From positions 496,001 through 560,000 of the forward strand of contig VWZW01002673.1 in assembly GCA_013397115.1 (NCBI GenBank): a DNA stretch of 64,000 nt, given 5' to 3'. A model generated the notes under the pieces. That model had not been told where the DNA came from and did no database searches. It saw only the letters and a program-made list of their open reading frames with translations. Positions 12,401 through 27,400 of this stretch are shown piece after piece. The translations under genes were made by a program, and so were the position numbers. Numbering within the stretch: position 1 is the first letter of the stretch; each line of letters begins with the position of its first letter. Source of the stretch: Edolisoma coerulescens. Its lineage: Eukaryota; Chordata; Aves; Passeriformes; Campephagidae.

Positions 12401-15400
12401 CTAGTGAGGTGTGAGGGGCAACAGTGAAGAGTTTCTTGTATGAGCATTGGCAGCAAACAGAAGCTGATAAAAACACAATACACTGCTTGGTGGGGCACAG
12501 ACCTAGTGAGAAATAGTCAAAGACTGTGCTACCTTTGCCTCTGGTTTTACTGGTGAGGCTTGTCCTCAGGACTCAGCCCACGAGCCCAGAGGCAGGTCTG
12601 CTGGGATGAAGCCTAATCTGCGGGTGGGGGAGCTGAAGCCATTTGGACATACAGGTGTCTGTGGGACCAGATGGGATGGATTTAAGGATGCAGCGGGTAA
12701 GGCCTTTCTCACTCATCTAAAATCACAGTGATCAGAAGACTGGGAAAAAGTGTCATACTCTTACCCACAAGAAGGAGGATTAAATCTGCCCTCGCCTCAG
12801 TCCCAACAAAAGTGATTGAGCATATGCTCTTGGGAGCTGTGTCTGGGTTCAGTAGGACAGGAGGGTGAGTGGAAGAATCAGCACAGATGGACCAGAGTCC
12901 ATTTGTGCCTGACCGGCTTGAGCCCCTTTGAGGTGACTGGCTTGTGGGCAGAGGGGAGCAAAGTGTGTCACTTACCTCTGCCTTAACAGGGCTTTCACCT
13001 CTCTCCTGAAGTATTCCTATACCCTTGTGGGTAAGAGAGAGTCTGTATGGGTGAACTAAAAAGGTGGGTGGAAAGCAGACGAGGACGCCATGCTCAGTGT
13101 AGTCTGTGGTACAAAGTGCAGCAGGTGGTCGGTGGTAGTGCTGTCCCTGAGGAGCAGGCACGGGCCTGTGGCATTTAAAGCCTGGATGAGTAATCTGGAT
13201 GGCAGCTGCAGTGCACATCTGGAGGGGACGCCGAACTGGAGGGGTGCAGCAGCTGTGTGTGGGAGGTTGGCTGCTGGTCAGCAGGGCTCTGGGTGGGCTG
13301 GGGTGCACAGGAACACCTGAGCAGCTCAGGGGGGCCAGCATAGCCCTGGCTGTGGGAGGGGGTCACAGCCCTGTGCGCACCGGGCCAGGGCCCCTTCCAG
13401 CCCAGCTGCCCTGTCACAGCAGAGCTGCTCTGTGGACATGCTGGCTTCAAACAGCAGGTGGCATGATGGCTTCTGCTTAAATCCTGGTGCCTGCAAGTGC
13501 TGGGGCTGGGGCTCATATCTGTTGCAATAACCTGAAGCCACTGTTAAGTATTCGTTTCGTGTATTATATAGCCTGAAATTTTTATTTCTACAGATGTTTA
13601 TTCTTTTCAGAAGAATGAACTGTGACTAAAAGTAGGATTAGTATTCTTCGCCAGAGCAGCTGATCCACTATACCAAATAAGGCACTGCTAAATCCATTCT
13701 AAACACAGATTAGACACAACTAATTTTACTGTATGTATCTTTAAGCAAAGCCTCAGATAATTTTGAGGTCCTCCTTTGAAAGGCCAGTAGTTGAAAGAAA
13801 ATTCTCACATAACCTGCATTTAATAATGCGAAATACAAGTGTGGAGAATTTAAATGCAGTCATGGTGGAGGAGGCAGGAGGCTGTGGGGTTCTGGAGCAG
13901 AAAGAAGCAAGCCTGAGATTTGAGTTTCATGGTCATTTAGGCTATCTTAAAATAGCAAAATGAGCAGTTTTGCTGTCTCTTGTAGTTACAGAAAATGGTT
14001 TGATCTTACCCCTGTGCTGCCTTCTCCCTCATAGTCCCCCTTTTGAAAACTCTGGGATGAGCTGGATTACGAAATGGATTTGGGTGAAAACAAATCCTTA
14101 TAACCAACAAGAAATCTAATTGATGGCAAGAAGCTTAAATTCTAACCCAGATTGGTTCTCCAGTCCTTCCTGTCCTGCCACCCGCACGTACATACAGAGT
14201 GCATTTAAGCTGAATTACAGAAGCAGAAGGTGGAGAAGGAGGTGTGATAAATAGCCTGTAGTTTATTAACATGGAATATGGTAGCATTTCCTGAAGCTCT
14301 TACAACTCTGTCAATGCATATAAATATAGATGAGATGGGGATTTTCGCTTATGCATGATAATGCCCAAAAGAGAATGCTGACTTGGATAGTTTCTCAGTG
14401 GTACAGTTTATATGGCCTTAACTTTAAAAGGTAGCTAGTATTTGCTTATTTGCCCTTCATGTTGCTCCTAATAAATTTATAAAACCTATTAAAAAATAAA
14501 ATTTAGGACTGATTTCTGAAAACTTGTTACTTATTTTATTGTGGCAAATCACTGAAGTAGTCAACATCATCTTATACCTATGATTGTTTCCGTTAATGCC
14601 TACATATATACATTTAAGGTGCATAGGATTATAGAATATCCTGATTTGGAAGATTGCTAGGATCACTGAAGTCCAGCTCCTGGCCCTGCACAGGACAGTG
14701 CTAAAAATTGCACCAGGTGCCTGAGGGCATTGTTACATGCCAAAGTCAAACCACAAGTTTCAAAAGTAAAGCTTGGAATTACAACAGTCAGAAAAAACTT
14801 ACAGATATTGATACAATAATTGTTGTGTTCTTTAAAGTAAGTAGTTTTAGAGTAATAGTAAATTTAATTACTTTTGAAGAGGTACAGTATTATTTTATTA
14901 CAGTTCCAGTACTGAAATTGCTTTGTATTTCTTTTGTTTTATTAATGTGAGAATTTTATCATCACCATTTCCATCTATGATGAATGTGTTACCTGATTAG
15001 AGCTTTGGACAAAACTTTGTTGTTTCAACAGGTTGTGAGAAGGTACATTTTGGGCTCTGTAGTTGATAGTGAGAAGAATTACGTGGATGCTCTCAAAAGA
15101 ATCCTGGAGGTACCTTAATCTTAATATCTTTTGCATTTTGAAATCTTGAATCTTTGAAAAAGAATCATTAAAGATCGTGAAAGAATCTGTCATATGACTG
15201 ACACAGATTTTGCTACAGATGCTTCATGCCAAATGTTCAGTGATTTTGTGTGTGTGTATACTGTTGCATAAGTTGGTTTTTCTGCTTATAGAAGTCCATT
15301 TTTTTGTTTGTTTAAATCAATTTGCTTTCTTTTTCCCCCACAGCAATATGAGAAGCCCCTTTCAGATATGGAACCAAAATTACTGAGTGAAAGAAAACTT

Positions 15401-18400
15401 AAAATGGTCTTTTATCGAATTAAGGAAATTCTTCAGTGCCATTCAATGTTTCAGATTGCGCTGGCGAGTCGTGTATCTGAGTGGGACTCTGTTGAAATGA
15501 TCGGTGATGTCTTTGTTGCTTCAGTAAGCAAATGTGTTGGAACAGATAATCTGTTTTTATTTTAGTCTTGTTTTTCCATCTCCATATCTTTCTAACTTAG
15601 CTGCTTTATTCCCATGTTCTCCAATGCCTGTGGCGACTGTCATACATCTACTATGTTGATAAGGAAACTGACACCAACACGTGTCTTCAGTTTGGTTGGC
15701 AGATGTGAAAGGATTATGAGCAAAGTTTTCAGGCTTTGATTGATCTTTCAGACATTTAAGTAAACAGTTTATGAAAATTAGAGATTCACAAAACCACCAA
15801 AATTAAGGTGAGACTGAGGCTCAGCATCTCTTAAAAAATGTGTAGTCATACCTAGGAGTGTGCAGGGAGAAAGAAACCACAGTAGGTAATGTCCTGAATT
15901 CCTGAGTTTGAACTGAGATGGGACACTGATAAAGAGTATTTGTAAAACACTATCCCATCATTAATGGAAGTCCATTCAGTAAAGGACAGAATTAGCTACT
16001 GCTTTAAATTAGAGAAAACAAGAAGTGGCCTTGGTTGATAGAAAGACATTGTTCACCGTGAAAGTGTGGCTGGAAAAGGCTGCGTGCCTTCTGGCTTGAG
16101 TGCTTTGTTTTGTTGCCACCCAAGTGCTGGAAATCACCACCTTTTAATGCCTGCTGTAAGAGAGCTGAGATCTGAACACAGTTCACCCAAAATGAAATAG
16201 TTACTGAAGATTTGTTGTTTAAAGCAAACCTGTCTAGTTGTGACTGAAGCAAGTTAGGTAGTTTTAATGAGACCAGCTGTGCCAAAGAGAGGGATAAAAT
16301 TACCAGGAGGGCAATGGGCAGTGATCTTACCTGTCCCATGACTGTTTGCAGGCCATGCAATCTGTCTGCTTTTTTGGTAAGTCCTTAATAGCTGAAGTCA
16401 GGGTGTGAAGGCCCTGGGACTTTGCTAATTCACTTAACCTGGAAGACAGGCAGTGAGATGATCAGGGGATCTCAGCTGCCACTTCGAATCGCAGTGGATG
16501 CCCTTTGATTGCCTGTAGTAGGTTCAGCCCTAGTGTTCTAACCAAGATGAAGCAATTTCTGTAAATACATTTCTTGTAATTCACAGCTGTTACATCTTTC
16601 TGTTTCCAACCTGTCTTCTGCAGAAAGATTATTTTGGGTATTACCAGTATTTCTCTATATCCAGCACTAGGCCAAGCAAAGCCCTTAGTTCTGAGCAAGG
16701 CAAGTCCCTAACAGCCAGAGGTCTGTATGGCTGTGCTGGCGGAGGTCTTTTGTATTTATGTTAAGATTTGCCCTTTTTTCTTTTCAGTTTTCTAAATCTA
16801 TGGTATTGGATGCATACAGTGAATATGTAAACAACTTCAGTACAGCAGTTGGGATTCTCAAGAAATCTTGTGCCACCAAACCTGCCTTTTTAGACTTCTT
16901 GAAGGTTAGTTCATTCAATCTTAAAACAGTTGTGCATATAGTATAAATAAGAAAGTATGAGTTATAAGTTGAGAGGAAATTTGCTGCTGATACTGTATGT
17001 TGTCTCATTGTTTTTGTGGACTTAAGATTTGTGTTATGGGTTTGGCACAAAAAGACCCCAGAGGATTCCCTTGCAGTACTGTATTTTCAGCATAGTAACG
17101 TGTTGTTAGATCTGGGATGTATTTTGAAGTGCACAGTAGTTTTATTGTTGTTCAGATCAGTTTATTTGCATTAATGCATTTGGCTAAACATTAGCATTCT
17201 TCCATATCAGGTGAGCTTGAAATAGTAGTTCACTGTATGAAGCCACTTTTTAATTTGGAATTTATTTTAATTCTAATTCATTTATTGTATTGTGAGTAGT
17301 ATATCTGGATTTCCATTCCACAACAATTTCCCTGTATTTTGAAGATCGTGTTTCTGGCTTAGGGTTGAAATTGGTGATTTTTTTGCAGAATGCATGCTGC
17401 CCTGTTGCATATGATGCCTGTGATGATGTGTATGGAGAGCCTGGCACATGCAGTAGAAGTGCTGCGAATCCCTAGGGTTGACACCTTACAGAGGGTACAC
17501 AGAATCCATTGCAAGGCTTTTGGGCTGTCTGTGACATTGCTGAGAGTCTGAAAGCTCAGCTTGTCTCATTCCCCAAACATCCTGGATTGAGTTGTGCCTC
17601 TCAGAGCTGTCACTCTGTCAGGTCTGTTCCAGTGGTCCGCAAAGCACTAAAATTGGGTGCCTAGTGCAAATCTTAGGTTGCCTAGAGAAGGGTGGCAGGG
17701 GTTTGTCTTCAGATCTTAAAATTAACTAACAACTTTTTGGATTGTGGACAGCTCTGTGCAGGATGATGCTCTGGAAGCCTTAAGCACCGTGAAGATCAGA
17801 CTCTCTAGTGAGCATGTAGTCACATCATACTTCTACTGTTAAAAGCATGCTTTTCCAATAGCGGCATAATCCACACCTCTCATCACTGCTTGTCAGTGCC
17901 ACACTGGTTCTGCTTGCAGAACCACAGCCAAACTCTGATGACAGATGACACTTCTTTACCTTTCCTTTTTTTTTTTTNCCCCCACCAGCAGTGAAGATCA
18001 GAATCTTCATTACTGCTGTTTGGAAAAAAATAGATGTTTGTGGAGATAACTACAGAAATAAATTGTTGTGAAGCTGATAGTTGTAGCAATAAATAGCAAT
18101 TTAGGCACAACACCAGTTTAATATAATTTAGATTTGCTTTGGTTTTAATATTGGATATTTCCTCTAACCTTCCTGTTTCTGGCCATTTTTGGCTTTTTTG
18201 CACATGCAAAAGAAATTTGTCTGGTTTTATCTGCCATTCCTGGTAACTGAAGTAATGGATTCTAACATTTTTCTTTCCAAATATAAATCAACATTTTTTT
18301 CCTTAGTTTCTTCTAATACAGAAGATCAAAATCTCTGTTTGCATAGCACTGAGATTATGATGTTTTCCTTAGATTTCCTCTTAAAAACCCATAGGTAGGT

Positions 18401-21400
18401 TTTTAGATTTATAGATGCTGCATTGCTGGTGTGGCTTTAGCCCAGCAGTATTTATTTAAGGAGGAGATTTCAGATCAGTAAGAGGCCATCATTTTATTGG
18501 TGATAGGTTTTTTTAAAAGATTTAATATTTTTAAATTAAATCTTGATAGTAAATGGAATCTTTACAGTCTTCCTATTATAATTAATGTAAGCAATATAGA
18601 AGAACTTTTAGGAAGTGTTTTCCTTTTGTTCTGTAACTGGTGGAAATGTGCTCATGGTAGTAAATGTGGCTTTCTTGCATTGCAGCAGTGTCAGGAGTCA
18701 AGCCCTGATCGCATTACACTGTATGGTTTAATGATGAAACCTATCCAACGTTTTCCACAGTTCATCCTACTATTGCAGGTAAGTAATGTTCACCAAAGGG
18801 AGGCTCCTGTTGCATTCCTGCATGGTTATTTTGGGATTACATGGTAGCTGCCTTCTGCTAGAGGAGCATGCTGCAGTGGAAGTGACCACTAGATCATGGG
18901 GAAATAAAGAAAAAATTGCAGTGCATTAAACATGCTGATCTCATAGTCTGATTGCAGGGATGGGCAGTAAGGACACTTACTGGACACTTACAGGCAAATC
19001 TTAGTGAACTAGATTTACTATAGATTACTTGCTAAGTAAGATACAGTTTATAAATCGTTTTCTAATAAAGGTGTAGTTCAAATATACTTGTTTATATCAG
19101 TTTGTTAGCTAATAAGACTTCAAAACATGACTAGGAGCTTAGTGGCATTACTTTCCATTTAAGAAAAAAACAAGAAGATTAAATTCATGCCTTGGATAGT
19201 TCAGAATATATGTGAGATGCAGAACAACAGTACACTCTGACTACTTGGCTCACAGGACCTGCTAGAGTATGTTGCAGCTTTCTTCTGACCTGCAGCATCT
19301 TGTTTCTCTTCCCATGGAAACTCTGGATTTGACAGGGAGTCCTTGGGTCTCAACAGGCAGTCAAACTGCAGGAGGAGCACAGTTCCCCAGTATAGACCTG
19401 CTCCAGACAAATTTGCTCTGTAACTCCTTCCAGGCCGCAGCAGATCTACCCCAGTAAGCCCCACGTGGTAGCTGTGTTTGCAGGTGTGCAGAGAAGGACA
19501 GCTTTGGGATGCAGGTCTGGGAATTACTGTGGGCAAAGGAGCAGAGGTAGTTGTGGGGGAAGCATGTGGTGAGAGTTTTTGAGGGAGTAGGAATGATGAA
19601 GTTTATTGTGGCAGGAAGACAGAGTAAATATATAAGCATTTTTAAGTGCTCTGGGAATGGAGACAAATTATAATTCAAACTGTTCCTACTGTATACCTAC
19701 AAAAGAGAAAGACCTGGAGGAGCTGTTGTGACCCTAATGAAGTAATGTCTCCTACTTTAGGATGAGTATGCTGTCCATGTTTTAACAAGGAATAATAACA
19801 GTAATAAAGATAATACAATATTATTATGACAGTAAATATCAGAAAGGTTTCATTTTAAATCATTGTTCACAGACACATACATATTATAGTATAATACTGG
19901 TTGCCAGATTGTTTAATATTATGTCCCTTCTCTGTAATTTTGTTCTTTAAATAAGCTGTATGTGATCCCATTCAGTATATTTTTAAAGAATTACTAAGAT
20001 ATTCAGGAAGGTAAGCAATGTGCTGTCTGAATATTCATTAGGTGTTTATTGGTCTTATCATTTAGTAGTATTCAGGTAAAGAATGTAGTTGTAACTGTAA
20101 ATCCTGTAGTTTTTGGAACCTGACTTTGAGAATAAATCTGATTTTTGTTTTGTTTTGTAATTACCCCTCAGGATATGTTGAAGAACACTAATAAAGGTCA
20201 TCCTGACAGATTACCTCTACAGATGGCTCTTACAGAACTCGAGACACTGGCAGAGAAGTTAAATGAAAGGAAAAGGGATGCAGATCAGCGCTGTGAAATA
20301 AAACAAATAGCAAAGGCAATGAATGAACGTTACCTGAACAAGGTAAGGAAAGTAGGAAAGTATAATGGAAATGGAAGAGTCGGTTTCTGGGCCTTGAGCA
20401 ACCTCTACAACAGAGACCAAAGAGACACCTATGTTGTTTTTTTTCTGTAGAGCTCAACCACATGGGGTCATTCTAGTGGTAAATGTGAGATGTGACCCAC
20501 CTCTGGGACTGAACAGGCTCACCAGTTAAACCACTGTGTGCTGGAATGGGCAACACACTCAACTAGCATCAGCAGTTTTGCTGTTCTGTGGCAGCGAAGG
20601 AAATAATAATATATAGTAAAGTCTCATGCACATTTTCTTCATGGAAAAATGCAACTTATAATTTATCCTAGAAGTAAGGAATTACTCCCGTGTAAAGAAG
20701 GGGACCATGTCCTTATATAGCAGTGCTTCCAACTATGAAGCATTTCAAGATGTCCTATTGAATGGGTCCAGCATATTCCTTGTTTTAAGGAAAATCGCAG
20801 TCTATTTCATTCATATATTTGCATCATACAATAGAAAAAGTCTGAAAAGAACTGTAGAAGACATTCAGTAAGAAGGAAGGAACAATCTTTTTTATTTGAA
20901 TTTATTAGTAGCTATCTGTACTGTGGATATATGTGTGCTTGTTTTATTTGTATCATAAATGATTCCTTCTTTTCCATGAAGTGGGGTATAAATGCTTCAA
21001 TTACTGCTTTTGTGAAGTTACAGGTTATTATCCTGTGAACTCTTTCTGAGATAAAGTAATGGGGATGTACTGAAGGAATGGGGGTTTTTTTGGTGATTCA
21101 TAAAAGTATAGCTTTTAGGAAAGCAATAGTCAACCAGAACATGCTTGTTTTAAGCTATTTACCAAGAATGGAATACTTAATTTGTTGTCATACTGGAACA
21201 GTATTTCCATTCTAAGTGCATTAGAAGATGGATTCAGACATTTTACTTTCTTTTCTAGTTGTCATAATCCTGCTTCTTGAAGCAGCTACTAATCATCTGC
21301 ACATAGTTCCAAGACACAGAATGCGCTTTTGAAGAGGTGGCCCGGGTTACCTTTTGTCAGTTGATATTGACTGTAAGATTTTGTGTGTTATGCAGTGGGG

Positions 21401-24400
21401 GATGCATTGATATATACGTGGGTAGTCACTCCAAATCTCACAGGGTCCTGCAGGCCTTGTGTGTTACTGTCACAGAATCAGCTGAGTTGGAAAGGACTCA
21501 TCAGGATCACTGAGTCCAACTCCTGACTCTGCACAAGAGAGTCACACCAAGTGCCTGAGAATATTGTCCAAATGCTTCTTGAGCTATGTCAGGGTTGGGG
21601 CTTTGACCACTACCCTGGGGGGCCTGTTCCAGTGCCCAACCACCCTCTGGGTGAAGAACCCTCACCTAACAAGGAAGTTGTAACTGCAGTGAGGTCTCCC
21701 CTCAGTCTCCTCTTCTCCAGACTGAACAGACCAAGTGACGTGAGTCACCTCATACGGCTTCCCCTCAATGCCCTTCACCATCCTTGAGGCCCTCCTTTGG
21801 CCACTCTCTAATAGCATAATATCTTTCTTACATTGTGGCACTCAAAACTGCACACAATATTCAGGTGAGGCCAGTGCAGAGCAGAGGGGACAATCCCCTC
21901 CCTTGCCTGGGTGGTGATGCTGTGCCTGATGCCCCCCAGGACACAGTTGGCCCTCCTGGGCCAGTATGTTTGCAGATAAAGTTTTGGAACAATGCCAGCC
22001 AGGGTGAAATAGGTGGTGAGGGAGGTGGTTGATTAGAAAATTAGTGAGTTATAGACCACTGTATTCTGTTGAACACTATGGAGGTATGTTTGACATGTAA
22101 CGGATTAGTTCAGTGCTGATCCTCAGCCCTTGAAGGCAAATGTCAGGAGCAATTTACATGCCATGAATTTCTCGGACATGTCATCTTCTCCACAGTCTGT
22201 GGCACTCTGCCAGCTGTGCTCCTCAGCTGTGTGAGCCCAGGGGGCAGAGCAGGCTGAGCTCACTTCCTCCTCACACTCTGGCCTCCCACTTTGGGCAGCT
22301 GGAATCATGTGTAGGTCTTCAATGGACTATGAAAGAAGGGACAAGGGAAGGAAATCACAGTAATTGTGGGAGGTATAATTTTTTTTCACCAAGAAACCTT
22401 TATCAGTGTGGAAGATTCCCAGAGCAACCATGGTCTGCATTAAGATGCAAAGCCCCTTCAGTCACATTGATGACAGCAGAAGTTACTGTTTCTCTAAATG
22501 AAAAGCAGGCTAATAAAGAGACCTAATTCCCTTGGCAAATCCACCTGCAATCACTTGTGCTAGGATGGGAAATAATAACCCATTGTTTTTGGTTTTTGTG
22601 CACCAGATGTTGGATGTACAGTGTATAATATACAGTGCTGATTGTTTTCAAAATCCAGCTACTCAGCAGTGGAAACAGGTACCTCATACGGACTGATGAT
22701 ATGGTTGAGACAGTGTATAATGACAAAGGAGAAATTATCAAAACCAAAGAACGGCGACTTTTCATGTTAAATGATGTGCTGATGTGTGCAACAGTAAATA
22801 TTCGGTAAGATTTAATTTATATTTTTTAGATGATCATTTGAACTTCAGCTGGAAAAGAAGGACACTTATTGAATTGCTTTTGTATTGTTGTATTTACCGT
22901 GGCTAATGATTTCTAGGAGTAGTCATAATAAATGGATAACTAGCTTTTTTATAGTCCTCTAAATTGCTGGCTGATATTTGGAAGTTCTAGAGTAAATTTG
23001 TAAGAAAATTATATCAGCTGGAGATTACAGATAGAAATGCTCTGTAGTGTCTAGTTACTGCTGTGTATTAGTGCTTAGTGGAATACAGGCATGCCATGTA
23101 AGATTTTTTTCTCTTCTTCCTTAAATTCAGACTGTAACACACACGGATTTGTAACTTGACACAATTTTTGAATTAAATTCCGCCCTCTGCAAAACAAACA
23201 ATCCCCAACAAATAAACAAAAAAAACCACGTAAAGTTAGTGCAGGTTGCCAGAACAAACCTGGAAGTGGCTAAAAAAGTTCCGGATGGGGAAGGGTTGTT
23301 ATCTGTGAGACCAAACATTGAAGGATTAAAGGTGAAATGCTTTGAAAAAAGCATTTTTTCATAGTTCCTTCTGTGCTTTTGTTGGCTGTAATTATTAATG
23401 TTACTAAATGTCTGTGTCTGCCAAGGTTGTGTTCACATTCATATGTTGCTTATATAATAAATTGCTTTATGTGATGGTACATTCTGACAAAGAAAATGTG
23501 GATCATTAAAATCTTCCAAGAACAGCTTTTCTTAAGCATAATACGAGTTGATATCTTAATTCATTACTGAAGTATGAATCCTGTACATATATTTGTAAAT
23601 TTGTGATTGCTTGATCTCATGTTAGTGAGTGAGAAGTGCCGTGTAATAACTACACTTCAGAAAATGAACAAGCTCATGTCAATTATCCTGTGATCCTTGC
23701 CTTTACAAATTCTTCGGTTTCTTAGTAACACTTACATATTGTTTTTAACTGTTCATATTTGATCTTCTTTCATACCAGTAAAGTCTTGTATTTTCTGTAT
23801 TTGTACTTGAAGCAGCAAAGTGCAGTCTGTTTTTGTTTTCCATGTGAAAAGTTCATGATCATGCCAAGTCTTTGATCCTCTGAGGTTCATGTCCTCTGTA
23901 AAAGTATGTATCTTCTGCAAGCCATAGAAAATTCATAGGGAACTAGTGATCCCTAGGCTCCTGGGATGTTTGAGTGTTCCTGGTTTGCAAAAAATAGATA
24001 TCTTCACAGACGACATGACCCTCAGGTCTTCCTTCACATACAGTCTAGATGACCAGTGTGAGCTGGTGGCCTAACTCTGAAGTAACAGCAGTTGGATGGG
24101 GTGGGTGCTGTCCCTAGTGACTGAACAACTGTGTCCTGCCTAGTTTTTTTTTGTTTCTTCTGAGCTAGGTCAATAATTTATAAATACTTACTTATGGCAG
24201 TTGTGTTCTTTGTTCATACTTGCTTCTTCATTGAAACAAAAGTCTATGTTGCAAATAGGTGACTGACTAGCTGAACTTCAGCATTTAGTTACTGTTCTCA
24301 ATAAATGCATTTTGCAGATTTCTCTCAAGCGTTTGACTTCTGGATTTCAGTCATGCTTTCTGTGAAGTAAACCTTTTTTGTTCACTTTAACATCTCTTTT

Positions 24401-27400
24401 GTCCTTTATAATAAGTGTTTGTTACATGTGCTTGAATGGGAATAAGGGAATGAAGGAAACAAAGTAAAATTAGTATTAATGTCATTTCTATTCCTAATGA
24501 GCTTCCTCAGTGTGCTCTTTCCTCTGAAATGCCTGTTGTGATACACACTTCTTTAGCAGCAGCTCACGCAGGATTACTCTTGGAAGCTGCAGCAGCTGCA
24601 GAGGTCTGCTGTGCAGAGCAGTCTGGGCTCTGGGGCTCGGCAGAAATGTTGGCTTGTCAGCCCTTCAGAGGTGATTTTGTCCTTCCTGTTGCCAACAGTC
24701 ATTCAAAGGTCCCATCATCCATACTTCCCTAAACATAGCAGTTAGGGCCCAAAAAGAAGTGTTTCAAAAAAATAAGGAACATGTGGAGCCAAAGTATAAT
24801 CCCAAACACTTGTATTAGGATTTCAAAATGTTGATCTTAAAAGATGGTGATTTATGTTTTGCTGTAGAAATGTAAGGACTGTTGTTGGCAGTCCTGTGGT
24901 CTTTTTAGACAAGATCATCTGCATCTGCATGGCTGTTCTTTGCATGCCAGGAAAGGCCAGTCACGAAAGTCAGCCTGATGCATGTATTTCTTTCAAGTTG
25001 TTTCTTTTAGAAGATTTTAGAAGCTAAAATAATAAATAGCATGCCATGAAACACAGTTGCTTGTTGCAGTAATAATTTGTGCGTCTTCCAGCTCTTCCTG
25101 TGAAAGCAGTGGCACCATGACAACTGGCCAGAGGTATTTATTGAAGTGGAGCGTACCGCTGGGACAAGTGGACGTCATAGAGTATGGCAGCAGTGAGGGC
25201 CAAGGAGAGAACTGCAGGTTCCCAGCCCAGCACTCTGCTGAAAATGTCATCATTAATTCTAAGCCAAGTAAGTGACAGGAGTTACTGACTTTCACAGACT
25301 ACTTTCTTAAAATCCATATTTGAAATTCAATGGGCTACTGAAAACAAAGGAAAGCATTTTGTGCATGAAGATTTCTGTGACATGAAGAGTAGTAGAGCCT
25401 CTTTCTTTGGAAACGGAGAATGCAAAAAGTGAAAGCCAGGCTTCTGCCTTGCGACATGAATTACTTGTATTTGTCATAGTTTAGAATTTTATGCATGAAT
25501 GAGAAAAGAGTTCTAAAGCATGAGAGGGTGCAGACGTGCAAATGGTGGGTTTGGTGTGGTGCGCTCGCAGTCCCATGGTGGCTGGTTCTGCCTATGTTCT
25601 TTATCCCATAGTTAAAGCAAGGAAATTTCTCTCAATAAAGATGATCAAGCTTCCCTGTTGCTGTGATTAAGAGTCTGGATACAAGTGGTTATTGCAGGGT
25701 AGAATTTACTCACTTCTCTCAAGCCCATGGTATCTTGCCCTTCAAACTACTGCTTCAGAAAAAAACTTTAATGAATGTTTTTGAAACATATGTTAATAGG
25801 TATTTTCCTCCTAGCCTCTCTCCAAAAATGACCTCAAGCTCTGAAGTTTGCAAATTCTTCTGTGCTAGTTAATCCACCCTACAAGTCTGCCAACTGCCCT
25901 CAAGAGATGTATGAATTTTAAGACTTTACTTGTTAGCTAGACTTTCATACATAAGGAGTTATTTTTATATCCTGGTTTTTGCCTAAATGTAATATTAAAT
26001 GCAATTAATATCTCTAGATTGTAATTTAATTCCTGTTCAGGGATTATAATTCACATAGATTTCAGTGCTTGCTCTAGGCATTATTTCACACTACATTTAT
26101 TTAATATTGCACCCTTGGCTTCATGAATTTTCCCACAGTTGAGTGGGAAATAAGGAGGCATAAATGCTACCCCATCAGAGTGTAGGATTTACTACCCCCT
26201 GTTTTCTCCGGGATGGTTCTTGTCAGATCTTCTTGCTGCTCCCTTTCTAAATAGCTACAGAAAATTTTATGGGCACTTATGTCTTTATTTCAAGGATGAC
26301 TTAATTCTTGTAACTCTTTTTAAGCATTAATGGACTACTTAGAGAATGAGATTAAAGCCTTTGTCTTATAATTTACCAGCTGCTGTATGCATAACCCTGA
26401 GAGGACTGTATAAAGAAGTGTATTTCTTAGAATTTGGGGTCCCTTTTGTGGATAAGTGTGGGAGGAACAGATTGTTGAATATTCCTGCTATGATTTTATG
26501 CAGCAGTTTTACAGCTAAGACCAAATCCTTGCATGTCAGCAAGGTCAGATGGGAAAGAAAAGCATGAGGGGAGAAACAAAAACTCCTGACCAAACAGTCC
26601 TGTAGAACTTACTTGAACATCCTGTCTTTTGAGGTTTTTCAGCTTCATCATGTTTGGTGACAATATAACACACAAAAAAAGAAATTACTTTGTACATCAT
26701 TTGTAAATCAACCTTCAGGTTAAATGGTAGTCAGTAGGTAAAGTGTGAGCTGAACTAATTTTTCTCTTAGTAAGCTGTTATATTAATTCAGTCTTCTAAT
26801 AAAAAGGATCAAAAGACAAGAAATAAAAAGGATTTGAAGGATACTGAGTATACCAAAAAAATCCTCCCTCGGATTTCGTCAGACTTTTCTGCCAAATGAT
26901 CCAACTAAATTGAATATAAACAATCATGAAAGAGGAACAGCATAGCCTTGCTTTTTGCAGTTTGCTCTAGCTGTTACTCTGAATGCAGAATTGTTTGAAC
27001 TGGCCTTTATAGACAAGTCTGAATACACACCTAATTGTGTTAGTTATTCTGTAGAGTTGTCTGCTTAGTTCCAGTTTAAGTTGGCTGCTAAAGATTACAG
27101 AAGCTCAGAAAGCACAGCCTTCCCGCAGAGGGAAAGTCTGGGAAGACTGTGTGCTGATTCAGTGTTGCTTTTTATTTGCACATACCAAGTTGCTACATTT
27201 TATAGTTGATGACGTGATCTTTAATATGGTAGTATCACATCACTGGTGAGACTACTGGGTGTTTGCTACAAGTTGAAAAGTGCTAACAGAGAAATACTAT
27301 CTACTCTGCTTGAAACTTCCTATCTTTGCAGTCATCATGAAATTATGTCTCCCTCTGTTTTCAAAGTATACCATGAAATCCCAGTGGCCTCATAGTATGT

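Larger units (their letters stand above)
11313..15031 (+). other. ARHGEF10: ARHGEF10 intron 6 of window
   Basis: This 3.7-kb intron holds a sense-oriented CR1-like piece (about 12470-12860), a GC-rich tract (about 13080-13540) and a short antisense CR1 3' fragment (about 14628-14740). Confidence 0.85.

Noticed and set aside
12709..13341. 210-codon open frame on the minus strand, the longest in the window
   Set aside because: It is antisense to a decayed CR1 reverse-transcriptase segment and a GC-rich tract; proline/serine-rich low-quality sequence with no recognised family or exon borders.
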